DNA of 64,000 nt, taken from assembly GCA_022264855.1 (NCBI GenBank), contig JABYQU010000017.1, positions 248,001 through 312,000 of the forward strand. The letters are read 5' to 3'. Source of the stretch: Lenzites betulinus. Lineage: Eukaryota > Basidiomycota > Agaricomycetes > Polyporales > Polyporaceae. Position 1 is the stretch's first letter. The number at the start of each line of letters is the position of its first letter. Shown piece by piece: positions 51,529-63,497 of the stretch. The notes below the pieces were generated by a model. The model made no database searches. It was not told where the DNA came from and saw only the letters and a list, made by a program, of their open reading frames with translations. Position numbers and translations under genes: made by a program.

Positions 51529-54500
51529 TCACTCGATCACCCAGCGCTTGCTCCGTTGGGAGCCCGCGCTCTGGACGGACGACTGGCTATGTTGGCTGCT
51601 CCGGCTGTTCTGGCGGTAGAGAGGGGGCGGCGACGCGGAGCCGTCCGACCCGATCGGCGTGTCGAACGGGTTCGAGTCCGTCGAGCCCGAGTAGAAGCGG
51701 GGGCCCATCTGGCGCGGCGCGAAGCGCATTTGCGAGGGCGGCGGGACCTCCTGTCCGGAGCCGAACGCGACGGAGAAGGTGGGGATGGGCAGGTCGTTCG
51801 AGGGGAAGGCGACCTTCTCCGAGTCGGCCTTCTCTCCGGGCGTTGTGTAGTCATCTTCGGGAAGCTCCTCCTGCGCGTTCACTAGAATGACATACGTCAG
51901 TCATCACTAGGACGAAGACAGAAGACGAGAGGGTACGTACGGTAGCGCGGCAGGCCCTTGCCGAAGTTAATGCGACACACGATGCCGAGTACGAGGACGA
52001 CGACGGTGAGGAGGACGGCGGCGGTGGTCATCAGGCTGAAGAACAGCCAGGTGACGTACGTCCAGCGGAACGTCGCCGCGATGAACATCGCCGCCCAGCC
52101 TGCGAGTATGAGGACGGCGCCGCCGAGGAAGGTCGCCATCGGGATCCTGAGCTCTCTGCGGACGGAGAGCCAGCCGGTGGAGAGCCACGGGATGAGCATC
52201 TGTAATATTTGGCTGGTAAGGTTATGCACAAATGGCAGTGGTACGTATCGGACTTACCACGAGCACGATGATCATGACGGCTTTGAAGAACGTGGGCTTC
52301 ATGGTGAGGCGTCCAATGTTCCCATTGTACACCTGGTCGACCCAGAGCGCAGCAGACGCGCCGACGAAGAAGAGCGCAAGCTGGATAGAGATCGAGAGCA
52401 TGAGGACGAGGTTGTACACGCGGTTGATCACGCGCGACGCGCCGACACGCTTGAACGTCTGCCAACCGAACGACTGCGGCGAAGGTTGTGATGTCAGTGC
52501 AACTTCGAAAGCGTAGTACACAGATTATCCGTACCTTCATGAGCCTCCAGCTGAGGAATGCAGATACCACGAGGGCAAAGCAGTTAAGTGCCAAGCTCGG
52601 AATCTCCGCGTTCGAGCGCGTCCTCCAATAGTCCGGGAGGAGGTTGACACCGCATGCACCTTGGGTGGTCAGCGTGGTGAACTTGCGGTGGAAGTCTTCC
52701 GTGTTGTACTGCCGACAGTATGTCAGTTTTCTTTCCATATGTCTTCACGAAGGTCCTCTCACGATTTGGAAACCACCCCAGGCCGTGGCGAGAATGTGGG
52801 TCAGGAGAGACGCGACACTGGTTGGTGTCGTTCATATTAGTGGACTATATGCGCGTGGGTGAAGACTTACACATGAGGAATCGACTCGTTCAGCAGCGCG
52901 ACGAGCGACATCCCAAGCAACCAAACCTGGAAGGCAATAAAGGCGACGTCCTCCCGTTTCGTGTTCTCAACGCTGGACGCAACAGATTAAATCATTTTTC
53001 CACAATTTCCCAAAGGGTAAAACTTACTTATCGACAGGCCAGTTGAGTACGTACAGGCACTTCCTTGAAAGATCAACCTCCCCAAGACCATTGAGGCCGT
53101 TGAGGTTGACCCTCGCGGTACCGTTGAGCGTGAGCAAGGTCTGCATGGCTTTGAGGTCGATGCCAGAGGCACGACGGTGTAGCGGCTGAACGCATATATC
53201 AACAACGCGTTACCTAGAACGAGAGCCTGAATATTACCTGGGCATCGCTGTCACCGTCACCATCCTTGTCAGAAAAGCTGATCAACTTGGGCAGGGCATT
53301 CTCAAGGATGTCGGTCTCCTTCTGCTTCTCGTCCTCGACATCGTCGTCTTCGTCTTCGTCCTCATCGGAATCGGAATCCGAGTCAGAATCATCATCGCTC
53401 TCGTCGTCTTCGTCGTCGCCGACGTGCGCAGAGTTGTCCTGCGACGTAGCCGAAGGGGTAGGGGACGAGGCGGCCACCGTGACAGTCAGAGTACGAGTGG
53501 CATTGTGAGAAGCTGAGAGGGTGGTGACAGAGCTGGTGACGGACGAGAGAGTGCGGGTGATAGTGACGGTGGAGTGCTTGGACGCGGCGGCGGAGGAAGA
53601 TGTTGAAGAAGCCGTCGTTGAAAGAGCGGACGAGGTCGAAGACGCCCCAGCAGATGATGTAACGTTCGCAAAGCCAGACACGATAGCACTTGATGAAGCC
53701 ACTGCACTGCTGGAGGATACAGACGAACTTGTCGCAACGCTGCTGGAGGACACAAACGAAGATGTCGCAACGCTCAGGCTACTGGAAGACGCAGATTGCG
53801 AGCCGATAGAGGAAAGCGCCGCAGCGTAACTTTGGTCGTTGCTAGCGAATGTTACGTTCGCCTTGGTGCGCCCGTCCCAGACCAGAGTGCATGAGCTAGA
53901 GTCCACAGTGCGGGGGACGGTATCGCACATGCGGAGCTCCTGGTTGTAGACCGCGAAGCCAGGGTCGGTCGCGTTCCCCTGCTGAACAAGCCCGTAGAGA
54001 AACGTTGCCGCATTTGCATTGGCGACGAACGCCTGGACCTGGAAAACGACCTGGATGATGCAATGAAGGACAGAGAAAACAAAGTAGATCTTCGTGAGCC
54101 GGGAGAAGGTAACACGCTCCCACTGTGAATATAGTCGTTGTCAGCGATGAGTATGCCATAACTACACCAGGACTCTGATTAGGCTGCCGCGCTCGCGGTC
54201 AATACCCTTCAAAACAACAGGCCGCACTGAGGAGAAGGATGTGCAATATTGACGCCCCAACAGTCTCGGTCTATGAGCAAAACTTATCGCCCTCCTCACC
54301 ACAATCCTGTTCATCTTACGCGCCGTATTGAACGTGATGGCTTTCGCTGGAAGATAGAGTGCACTGCGCCGCACAACCCTGCGACTTCCCAATTGGGAAA
54401 AGTGTACTTTCGGAGGGCAGAGGCAGAATGTAGAACGCAGCGGTGACCCATTGTCTTGTCGGGTACGAGTGGTAGCGGTGGTGTCCCGACGCGCAGCCAA

Positions 54501-54567
54501 GTGGTGTACTTACGAAAAGCTTCACGCCAGCGACGACCGGAACGCGGGGGGTAGTGGGGAACTGCAT
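51529..54567 (-). CDS. Polytopic membrane protein with Ser-rich and acidic Asp/Glu region, function unknown
   Basis: A first exon at about 54514-54567 (MQFPTTPRVPVVAGVKLF) joins across an intron of some 380 nt to WERVTFSRLTKIYF. TM1 is about IYFVFSVLHCIIQVVFQVQAF. Next is a non-membrane part of about 300 residues: two Cys, a Ser/Thr/Ala-rich stretch of roughly 150 residues and then an acidic run of Asp/Ser/Glu repeats. It ends in DKDGDGDSDAQ, which resembles a calcium-binding DxDxDG loop. After that come about seven hydrophobic helices (for example VYNLVLMLSISIQLALFFV and LLTVVVLVLGIVCRI) and a soluble C-terminal tail. I do not recognise the family; similar layouts occur as uncharacterised proteins in Agaricomycetes. 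Receptor or sensor roles are only guesses. Confidence 0.75.
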
Positions 54568-56089
54568 GATAGGCAGAATCTGGATAAACCAGGACGCAGA
54601 GCGCGTTGAGTTGCGTCATAGGTCAAGGAACGAGCTAAGAGACTCTACCAGGCTTGGTCGACGAGGAAAACCTTGGCAGAAGATGATGCCGCTAGGGCAG
54701 GGAAAGCGAGGTGAAGGCCGGCCAGTGCAACTTCAACGAGCTCGAAAAGAGAAGCGTGAACAATTGCAACGACGGTCCTGCCCGTCAGCTGCAATCTTCA
54801 AAGGTTTTGGGGAAGAGAGAAGGAGGGAAGGTGGTGGTAGGAGCCAGGAAGTCCTATCGCGGGACTCGCGGCGGCGGCAAGAGGTCGAAGACCGTTATGA
54901 TGCTCTCGCTTCCAGTCGCTTCCCCACCGCGCCCGGCGCTTAGCCCTCCATCAGCGACCCTAATATTCCGTAGCAACGCCTTCTCACAATTATGAAAGTC
55001 ATGTATGTTTTCCCTGAACAGCCCCCGCCTTTCTCGCCACAACCATATCGCGGCATTTACGCGAGCCTTTTGCTGCCTTTTGCTATGAGCTCCAGATCGC
55101 CACGTACCTCCCCGGTGCGACTGAGCTTCCTCTACGCTTCCTTTAATTATCCGGCAGGCTACAGTTCAGGCCTCAGGTACATAATGGCAAACCCGTTTCT
55201 TCTTACCCGCTTCTTGCTTGGGGATCTGCTCGACTAGTCCTCTCTAGGCAGGCGTACCAAGACGTACCAATGTCCAAGCACAATTGTTCGACGCCGCGGG
55301 CATTCTCGTGTTCACCGCCCAAACCATAGATCAAAATCAAGATGACGAGCGTCCGCGAAGCCACCGGCGGGGTCTAGTACAAAGACTGGAACGTTCACCA
55401 GTGCCGCCTCGGCCCTCCGCACGGTGTCGCGATCGCACGGCAGAGATATCAGTCGTCCGCACTATGTAGCGTTGACGATGGACTCGGACTTGGCTCGGGA
55501 AGGCGCTGCTGCGCGGATCTCTCTGCTGATTCTGGACGGCTGGTCACGGTTGACACAGTGTGCAGGAACTTAAGCAGCTGGCCCATATTTCACAACTCCC
55601 TTCATCCTCATCGATGCATCTCCTGCTGCATATACACCGTCGTCGCCGGTCGGGGATCGGGATGGCCTTGTCCGAGATCGTTGTGTCACTGTCGCTGACA
55701 ACTCTTGACGGCGAATCTGACGCTCCGCAGGACAAGTCAGGTTATTTTTCCACATTGCATACCCATTGGCAGTTCGCAGAACGGCCATGCGTCGCCAACC
55801 GCAATGTGCTACTACCGGGTGAGCATCCTGTCAATATTACCAGCACAGGATCACTCCCATGATATTGACCCTCGATGTGCGGCGCAGAGGTTTGCCACGG
55901 CTGCTGATGCATGTTCCAGACATAAATACCTAGCGCGTCGGATTCGTCACCTAGTACACGAGGTATCTCCTTCCACAGTGTTGTTTGGTGCCCCTGACTG
56001 CACAACATATGAACAAGGGCCTCCTAGTGCTGAAGTAGCCACGGTCAGTGATGAACGCGCAAACAATGATCATATCATAACACAAGAAT
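54568..56089. other. 1.5 kb intergenic stretch
   Basis: Lies between the 5' end of the membrane-protein gene and the 3' end of TFC3, both leftward. Several open frames of 60-150 codons exist on both strands, but none shows conserved motifs, consistent splice sites or domain-like composition. No RNA gene or mobile-element end was recognised. Confidence 0.5.
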
Positions 56090-59000
56090 CTATACTTGGT
56101 ACCATCGTCGACCACCGCCATCCGCCAGGAACCAGAACGTAGCGCGCTCCTCGTCGTCATCGGCGGGCCCGACGTCGGGCTCTCCTTCGCGCACATCAGT
56201 GCGTGACACAATAAAGCCCTCCTCCTGAAGTGACTGCAAAGGGTGCACCACCTCCTGGCGGTCGTACGCGGCGCGGAGCCGCCAACGGATCTCGGCCTGC
56301 AGAATGGCGCGAGTCAGCAAATCATGCGAAACCGACGAACGGCTCCCCGACGCACCTGTGAGATCCCGGGGCGAAGGAGCACAAGGCCTACGACGGCGCG
56401 CAGCGCGGCGTCCCAGACCTCGTGTAGCTTCCGGCCGTAGATGTCCAGCCACCGCCGCGGGAAGATCATCCGCTTCGCAGTCGGCTCTGCACCCCTACCT
56501 GTGTCCTCGGGTTCGGACACAGGCACGACGACCGCCCACGGCCTGATATGCGCGGCGCCGACGAGGACGACCGTAGCGTGTCCAGTCCAGTGTGCAAGCG
56601 GGACGGGCGCGTCGGTCATGCGGTGGATGACATCCTTCGCCGTGGCAGCTGGGACGGCCTCGAGGTGGACCTGTGGTAGCGTGAACACCCTGTACGATCA
56701 ACGGTTTGACGTGCGCAACTCACGAGAAGCTGCCGCTTTGCCACGCCCGTACGACCCGCATCGCGCAGCGCGGCCAAAATCTTCTCGGCTGCAGCACGTC
56801 CGGCCTCATCGAGTTCATGCAAAAGCGATAGCTCTGCCTCCGCGAGACAGGCGTGGCAGTCGACGAGGTCTTCGGTGGTGCGGCGGCAGAAGGTAGGATC
56901 GCCGTCCGCGTTCTTCCCATGCTCGGACGTTAAAGGCGCGTCCATCTCCATCCTGACATCAGAGCTCGTTGCTGCTGCTGCGGGGGTCTCGGGGCCCTCG
57001 GCGGCTGGGGCTGCGATGTCAACGTAGCGCACGCGGATTTCCGTCTCGATGTCATCGTCATCTGTGGATGGACAACGGAGGTTTAGGCTCAACGGCGTAC
57101 GACCGAGGGGGGTTGATTGATGCTCACCTGCTTTCTTGCTATTCCAGTCGATGGTCGCACGCATCGAGCGCGGATGGGACGTGTTGACATCGAAGCGCAC
57201 CTGGAGACGTCTGTCAGTTAGGATATCCCCGACGAAGCCACAAGCTGTGCTGGTGGTGATAAAGGATATGCACCTTGTTCTCCGAGGCAAGCTCGATGAG
57301 CAACGCGGTGTCACCGTCGCTGGCGAGCAGAGACCAGTCCTGCCATTGAGCGGTGTCTTCCTGCTGGCTAAGCAACTCTTCTAGCGCTGAGGCATCTTGA
57401 AACACCTCGCGGGGCAGCTGTCCACCCAAGGCATTGAGGTTGCTTGGGAAGTATGGTCAATGAGCTATTCATGGGTACCAGCGCGGCACGTTCCGGGGCT
57501 TACTTGTCGGAGATCTTGAGCGTGCGCCCTGGTTTTGTCTTCGTGGGGTCGCGCGCAGTCTTCGCGAGAACGCCGCGGTTGAGAAGTTCGGTCGTAGCCG
57601 TCCTGACATGCTCATGGCCTGCACCCTTCATTAGCTGTGACGCCACCTCGGGGTCGTACGTTTCGTTCGGATTTCCCAGTGCCATCTAGTCCGGGTTCGT
57701 GTCAGTACTACTCATTACGTGGCCGCGAAAATGTTCTTACCTTGACTGCGCCATCCGCTATCTGAATCCATTCGGACTCGTACGAGCTCGTAGGTGGCAT
57801 GTCCCCGACGTCCACCGTGAATGCATGGTGGGCGAACTGCTTTTCACGGCCCTCCTCTGCCACGACACTCCACATGAAGTCCCAGGGGGGCACGGTGGGG
57901 ACCTTCTCCACGACATCGTACGCGCGCTTTAGCTCTTCGACCGACGCTGGTAGCACGGTCTGCCCATCCTGTACCTCCACAAACCCAACGCGTCTGCAAC
58001 ACATCGTATCAGCCGCCATCCAGTCCACGTATGAATAACGTGTGCTCACAGCGCGTTCTTGTCCACATGTTTCCGCAGGAACTTCACGTGCGTCGCGAGA
58101 TCGAAGTTCGTCGCACTGGTCGGGTCCGGATCTGGTAGAACGTCCGTACCGCGGTGCTGCAGCCACAGCTTGCGCCACTCCTCTTCGAGACGTGCGAGAT
58201 ATGTCTCCGTGCCGGGCACCTCTTTGATATGGACGAGGCGTTGCCGTACCGAGTTGCGCGGCACCGCAGGGAAGACTTGCTCCAGCGCGCCCCAGTCGAG
58301 GCGCGTTCCATCTCGACAACGCGCCTTGATGATCGCAGACGCGTCGCGCACCAGCTCGTCGTAGTCCCGATTCCAGAGGAAGCGATGTCGTCGCTGTGCT
58401 TGACCTGTCGCATTGTCAACGTCTGACCATCTGCGCGCGCGCATAACAGACAACTTCTTACCCTTGTCCTTCTCTTTTCCCTTCTTCGACTGCTTGAAGC
58501 GAACTTCCTGCTGGGCACGATGCCCTTGCGCCGCGATGAGCTCATCCACGTCCTTATCCTGCGTGGCCGTAACAACCGGCGCAGGCAGCACGGGTTTCGC
58601 CTTCGGCAGCGGGGGCAAACCCGACGTATGCGCGGGCGGCAACGCCGCCACAATGTCCGCCTCGCGAATGGCCTCCCGGATTTTCGCCTCCCACTTCTCC
58701 CCAGGCTTCGCCGCGCCCTGCAGGAACTTCGTCTTGAGCCGCTGCACGCGCTGCGCAACCGCCGCGCGGAGCTCCTCGGGATGCACCCGGCGCAGCATGT
58801 CCTCCCAGTCCCGCTCGCGCTGCTCCTTCGCCTCGGCGGCGCGCCGCGCGAGCGTCGTCCCTGCGTCCTCGCCCCTCGTCGAGCCGCGCTGTTTCCCCTT
58901 GCCTTTGCCTTTCTCCTTCGCTGCGCGCGCCTCGACCTTCTTTAGGTCGCGCAGGTGCTTGTGGCGCGCCTTCGTGAAGTAGGAAGTGATAACGTCCGGG

Positions 59001-62000
59001 TGCGCGCTGATGACCCACGCGAGGCGCGCGAGCTGCGTCGCACCACCCTCGGCATCTTCTAGGGGGGTTTGGCCGGTCGCGACATCGATGTACCGCCGCA
59101 GGTACTCTGTCTGGTACAAGGAGAGGCTGTAGGTCGCGCTCCACGAGATCGAGCGGCGCAGGGTCTTCGCGGCCAGAGCCACGTCCTCGGGCGCGTCTTC
59201 CGCCGGAGGCGGCGCGAGGCCCTGAATGCCTTCGGCGAAGGCGGTGTCGATGCTCACTTTCTCGAGGTCGCTCCAGTATGTGGCGGCTTGCTCGCTGGTC
59301 GAGATGGTGGCAACTTTCCAGAACTGGCATAGGCCGTTGGACAGAGCCCAGAGGCGGATGGGTGCGGTGTCGTTGAGCCGCCAGTACATCGGTGCATTCG
59401 AGGCGGTATATGGTCCTGGGGGTCCAATGTCGAAGGTCGCAGGGTGATCTGAGGCGGGAGCGCATGTTACAGGGGGGTTGGGGGAGTCGGAAGAAGTCAA
59501 GGGTGTTACTAGGCCTAGTACGCGCAATATGTCTAGCAGGGAGAGAATCCGAGTGCGCGACCTCGATTGAGCTGGTGCAAGCGTGTTGCGAAGGTTTTCG
59601 GACAAATCTCGCATAGGTGTAGCTCTCCCCTCCGGAGTCTGTAAGAGCTGGCCGAGCTCCTCATCGGGCTGATTGACTGCGACCAGGGCGCAGAACGCAG
59701 ATACCGATATGTCAGTGTAGTAGTAGGCGAGGCTGATAATCCGGCTGGTTGTGGAGACGATTTGTGTGGACTGTGAACCGTGCTCGAGCAGATCCATTGT
59801 AAGGAGATGCAACGTCCGCGCCCTCGCGGCCTTGCCGACAATGTACCCATATAGCTGCGCGACGGTGTTCTTCTCCGTGAGGAGTGCGTTGCGGATCGTC
59901 TCGTCGTCCTTCTCGAATAACTGCTCCGCGTTCTCCTGCAGCAATTCGGGCGTCTCGGTATGCTTCGGGGCCACCGATGGACGTGGTTTGGGCTGCGACT
60001 TGACACTCGCACCGCCATAAGCTACGGGCTCCTCCAAGGTCTTCAAGCTCGGTGCATATACGGGCTGCACATTCTCCCCGAGAGTTGTCAGGAAGTCATT
60101 CAATGCCTCAGCGGACGTGTCCGCGAGGTACGCCACACGGACAGCACGAGTGCTTCCGGTTGGATTGGGCACAACCGTGGTCACGAGCTTGATCTTGCCC
60201 TTGGTCTCCAGCGTACTGAGCGTCGCCTCGACCGTCCGCTTGTCGATCCTCGTGCCGGGCCGCGTGCTGGCTACCTCGCCCGCATTCGTGATAGTCTCGA
60301 CAAGCGCCGCGTGCGCCTCGTAGAACTCCTTGCAGCTGGTGTTCAGGACGCCTCCCGCTTCGGCGAGCAGGCGCAGGATCTCGTTTTCGCGGCGGGACTG
60401 CGAGATGTTTGCCTTCGAGCGGAACCTGCCCCCGTCGCTCTGACCTGTTTTGGTGCGCTTGGATGCTGGTTGAGAGGAGAGACTGTCGAGGTTATCCCGC
60501 TTCCTCGATAGACCTTGGCTGTTGCTCGGGCCCGCCTCAGGGATCTCAGGTTCAGGTGTCTATCAGAAATTCAGCGTCATCAGCATCGAAGTCATCTGCC
60601 CACATACCATAGCGATCAGTGAATGACCATGCGAATCCAGCAGAGAGGCGTTGTTTGGCTGATCAATAGCAAAGCTTTGCGTACGGTGCGAGGACTTTGC
60701 CTTCCTCGAAGGTGACAGAGAATCCCCTCGAATCCGCACCTTTGAGGTGCGCGCTGAACGACGAACGGGAGAAGCAGGGCTCTGGGGTGTCCCGTCCGCG
60801 GTGGGCCCTGTGCTGACCGACTGAGAAGGTGCTGCCTGTGCGACAGTTAAAGGTGGAGCTGCAGAGGCTGCAGCCGCCTCGTTCGCAAGACGTCCTAAAG
60901 GCGTGGGTGAAGAGACACGAGGAGATGCTGGCACAGGGAGTGGTGAAGCATCCAGAGGGGGAAGGAGGTCCACTATGTCCGACATACCCATGGCGCTGGA
61001 ACCCGGCACTGGCGCGTCCACCACTGTTGATGGGGCGAATATATCTACATCCTCTTCTGCGAGTACAAGAGACTTCTTGGGAGGGCGACCACGTCGTTTC
61101 GGGGCTGGTGTTTGTGAGGACGGCCCAGCTGCAGCGCTTGTCGAGGGCTCGTCTTGCTCGTTCGCATTTACCGGGTTCTTGGGTGGGCGGCCCCTCTTCC
61201 GCTTGACGGTCGACGACACATCTACCGTGGCGCCTGTGGCTGAAGGGGTTTCCGGTGGTAGCGGATTCTTGCGAGGGCGTCCCCGCTTTCTCTTCGGGGG
61301 CGGCTCCTCTGTTTTGTCCTGCTCACCATCACCCTCTCCGTCCTCCCTCTTCCGTTTCTTGCCCTTCGCCACAGAAGACGGAGTAGGACCCAAACCCCCA
61401 TCCTTGCGCGGACGGCCCTTCTTGACCGACCCGTCCGGCAAGATCGGGTTGACCCGCTTCTTCAATTTGCCCTTCGCGCTCGGCGCATCGCGCTTCGTCG
61501 ACATCAGCCGTCCCACATGCCCGGTCACCTCTTCCTCCCGCTCATAGAACGCCTCAGCATCGACGGGCAGGAATCCACCCACGTTTGAAAGATCCACATC
61601 ACCGTACGCGCCATCGTCGAGGCCCTCTCGCTCGGCCATCGCGCGGTAGTGCGCGACGGTGTAGTACTTGTAGCGGCGCTCGCGCCCATGTGTTTCCGCA
61701 AGCTGGGCGACGCCGAGGTCCGCCAGATGCGCGGGCGGTGGGTCCTTTTCGAGGCGGTTAAGTAGCAGGTCGATCGTGCGTCGGTCAAAGTCGCCGAGCG
61801 CGGCTGAGAGCTCGTTGAGCGTGAGGCCGCGGGCACCAGCCTCTGCGAGGAGATCGACCATCTGGCGGTGGAGGGAGATGTTCGCTTTCAGGCTGGGGGC
61901 GCCTTCTGCAGTGGGGCCTTCTATCTCTGGTGTGTGTGGGTCAGAATAGATGTACGAGGGTCTTAGTATGAGCGACGTACCTTCGAAGTCGTCGTCCGCT

Positions 62001-63497
62001 ATGGGCACAACTTCTCCTCGGGGCTCTGCACTAGTCTCCTCGGTGATGAGACGTATGCATGGTACCTTCCTGTCGGGGAACTTCTTCCTGTCTGCATGGG
62101 GAACGTGGACTTTCTCGATTATTCCTTGTTCCATGAGCTCACGAAGGCGACTGCGGAAAAATCGTCTGTCTGTTCGTGAGGGATTCACAAAGCCCTATCA
62201 ACGTAGCGTGAGCCATGACATGCACCTACGACCAAAATCGGAGAGCATACAATCTTGAGCATGATGTTGCTTGATGTATGCATGTAATGCGGACAGTTCT
62301 TCAGCAATTTGGTCAGGCGCGACTTGAGGACGGTCATGCTCGAGAGGTGGCGCGAGTCGATCGGGTCGAAATGCATCGGGGCGAACGGCTTTGTCTCGTC
62401 CTGTTCGATCTCATCTTCCGACGCAGCTGCGTCCTGCTCCTGCGCATGTTCCTCGGTCGCAGCTTTCTTCTCTTCCTCAGCGACTTGCTGCCAGATGGGG
62501 CTGCGCTCGTAGAAGTACTTATGTACACAGAAGTTAGTGCTAACCCCTGGGCGTCGGAGCTTGACACTATTGAAGGAGGTTAGGCAAGGACGTCCGGCAG
62601 AGTATCGTAAAGAGCTTACACTAAGTCAAGCTCGACAAGCTGCTTGATGATGTAGAAGCACGTCTTTTGGTCGTACCCGGATTTCTTGCCCAGATCGAGC
62701 ACGCTCACGCCCTGTTCCCTTCCGCGCGTGATTATTTGAAGCCCGGTATATATCATCGGAGTCAGCTTCGACGGCTGCAAGGAAATTGAAGTGATTAATG
62801 TCTGGAACCAGTTGTCAGCTCAGAGGGCCTACTCGAATGTGCGAACCCGTCAGGGCCGTAAACGTCGTGTCCGGATCGGCCGCAATCCTCAGCCTCTCGC
62901 CATACTCATTTCTGAGATCCGCAAGCGAGCGAATCTTCGCATCATGGATTATACCCAGTCCGGTGTGGGGTACCGGCTCTTCCGTGGGCTCACCCGCTGC
63001 GGCGGTCGACGCCCGGGCCTTCGCTTTCCGGACAGCGCTCGCTTGCGGGGCGATGAATACCTCCGTCGACGCCCCTGGAGGGACGGTTCCGACGTGCACC
63101 CCTGGCTCCTGGACGATCACGGACCACACGAATGCGCAGAAGGCATCGTCGACGTTCTGAGGCTGCGAGCTCCCCGCCTCGCTGCCGCCCGGGTTAGTGT
63201 AGTAGTCGATGATAAAATCTCGAAGACGAGACACGTCGCATCCTGTCACACACCCGTCATTTGTCAGTACATGATTCGGAAATATGGTCACAAACTACGA
63301 GACGGTGAAGTGCGGCGACAGATTGAGAAAAAATACGACCATCGAGGGTTCGAACCCCTGTACGACCGTGTCGCAGGCGTATACAGCGTCGCGTGTGTCG
63401 CGACGCCACGATCACATGCATCATGAAAACCCATCTACTCACCAAGGTCGCCGTCGAAGGAAAGCTCCCGGAGGCAATGGCGGACGAGTTCATCCAT
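56090..63497 (-). CDS. TFC3: TFC3, TFIIIC B-box-binding subunit (tau138)
   Basis: The largest TFIIIC subunit binds the B box of tRNA genes and helps place TFIIIB for RNA polymerase III. The start at 63495-63497 gives MDELVRHCLRELSFDGDLG (55-nt exon), then after a 200-nt intron CDVSRLRDFIIDYYTNPGG. Helix-turn-helix B-block domain: TPMIYTGLQIITRGREQGVS, LGKKSGYDQKTCFYIIKQL. Next come HSS-type segments and repeated winged helices (LLAEAGARGLTLNELSAAL; ILRLLAEAGGVLNTS). Between about residues 550 and 690 are four AT-hook-like motifs (KKGRPRK, KRGRPRKN, KRGRPPKN, RRGRPPKK). The C-terminal half includes RRWSDVDNATGQAQRRHRFL, the tau138 Myb-like/extended-helix block, and ends RATFWFLADGG. About 2,000 residues; all junctions checked stay in phase. 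Confidence 0.9.
63346..63357. promoter_or_regulatory. B-box-like palindrome in TFC3 intron 1
   Basis: GGGTTCGAACCC is a perfect 12-bp palindrome matching the Pol III B-box consensus on both strands. On the minus strand it is followed 12 nt later by a T6 run (63328-63333). It is flanked by direct repeats TACGACC at 63334-63340 and 63361-63367. A full tRNA fold is not supported. Confidence 0.45.
63386..63406. repeat. Perfect 8-bp hairpin in TFC3 intron 1
   Basis: GCGTCGCG and CGCGACGC are perfect inverted repeats with a 5-nt loop (tgtgt), inside the 200-nt first intron of TFC3 and next to the B-box-like palindrome. Confidence 0.6.

Noticed and set aside
54162..54500. A separate small gene inside the first intron of the membrane-protein gene
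   Set aside because: The 112-codon frame has no conserved motif and overlaps a strong donor of the host gene; it is best read as intron sequence.
56675..56740. A 34-nt intron with phase conflict in TFC3
   Set aside because: The acceptor CCACAG further on gives a 53-nt intron and the in-phase join KRQLL|VHLEAV.
63280..63370. A tRNA gene around the GGGTTCGAACCC motif
   Set aside because: On either strand the T-arm has at least one mismatch, the acceptor stem pairs at no more than five of seven positions, and no D-arm or anticodon arm forms. Only a B-box-like element is supported.
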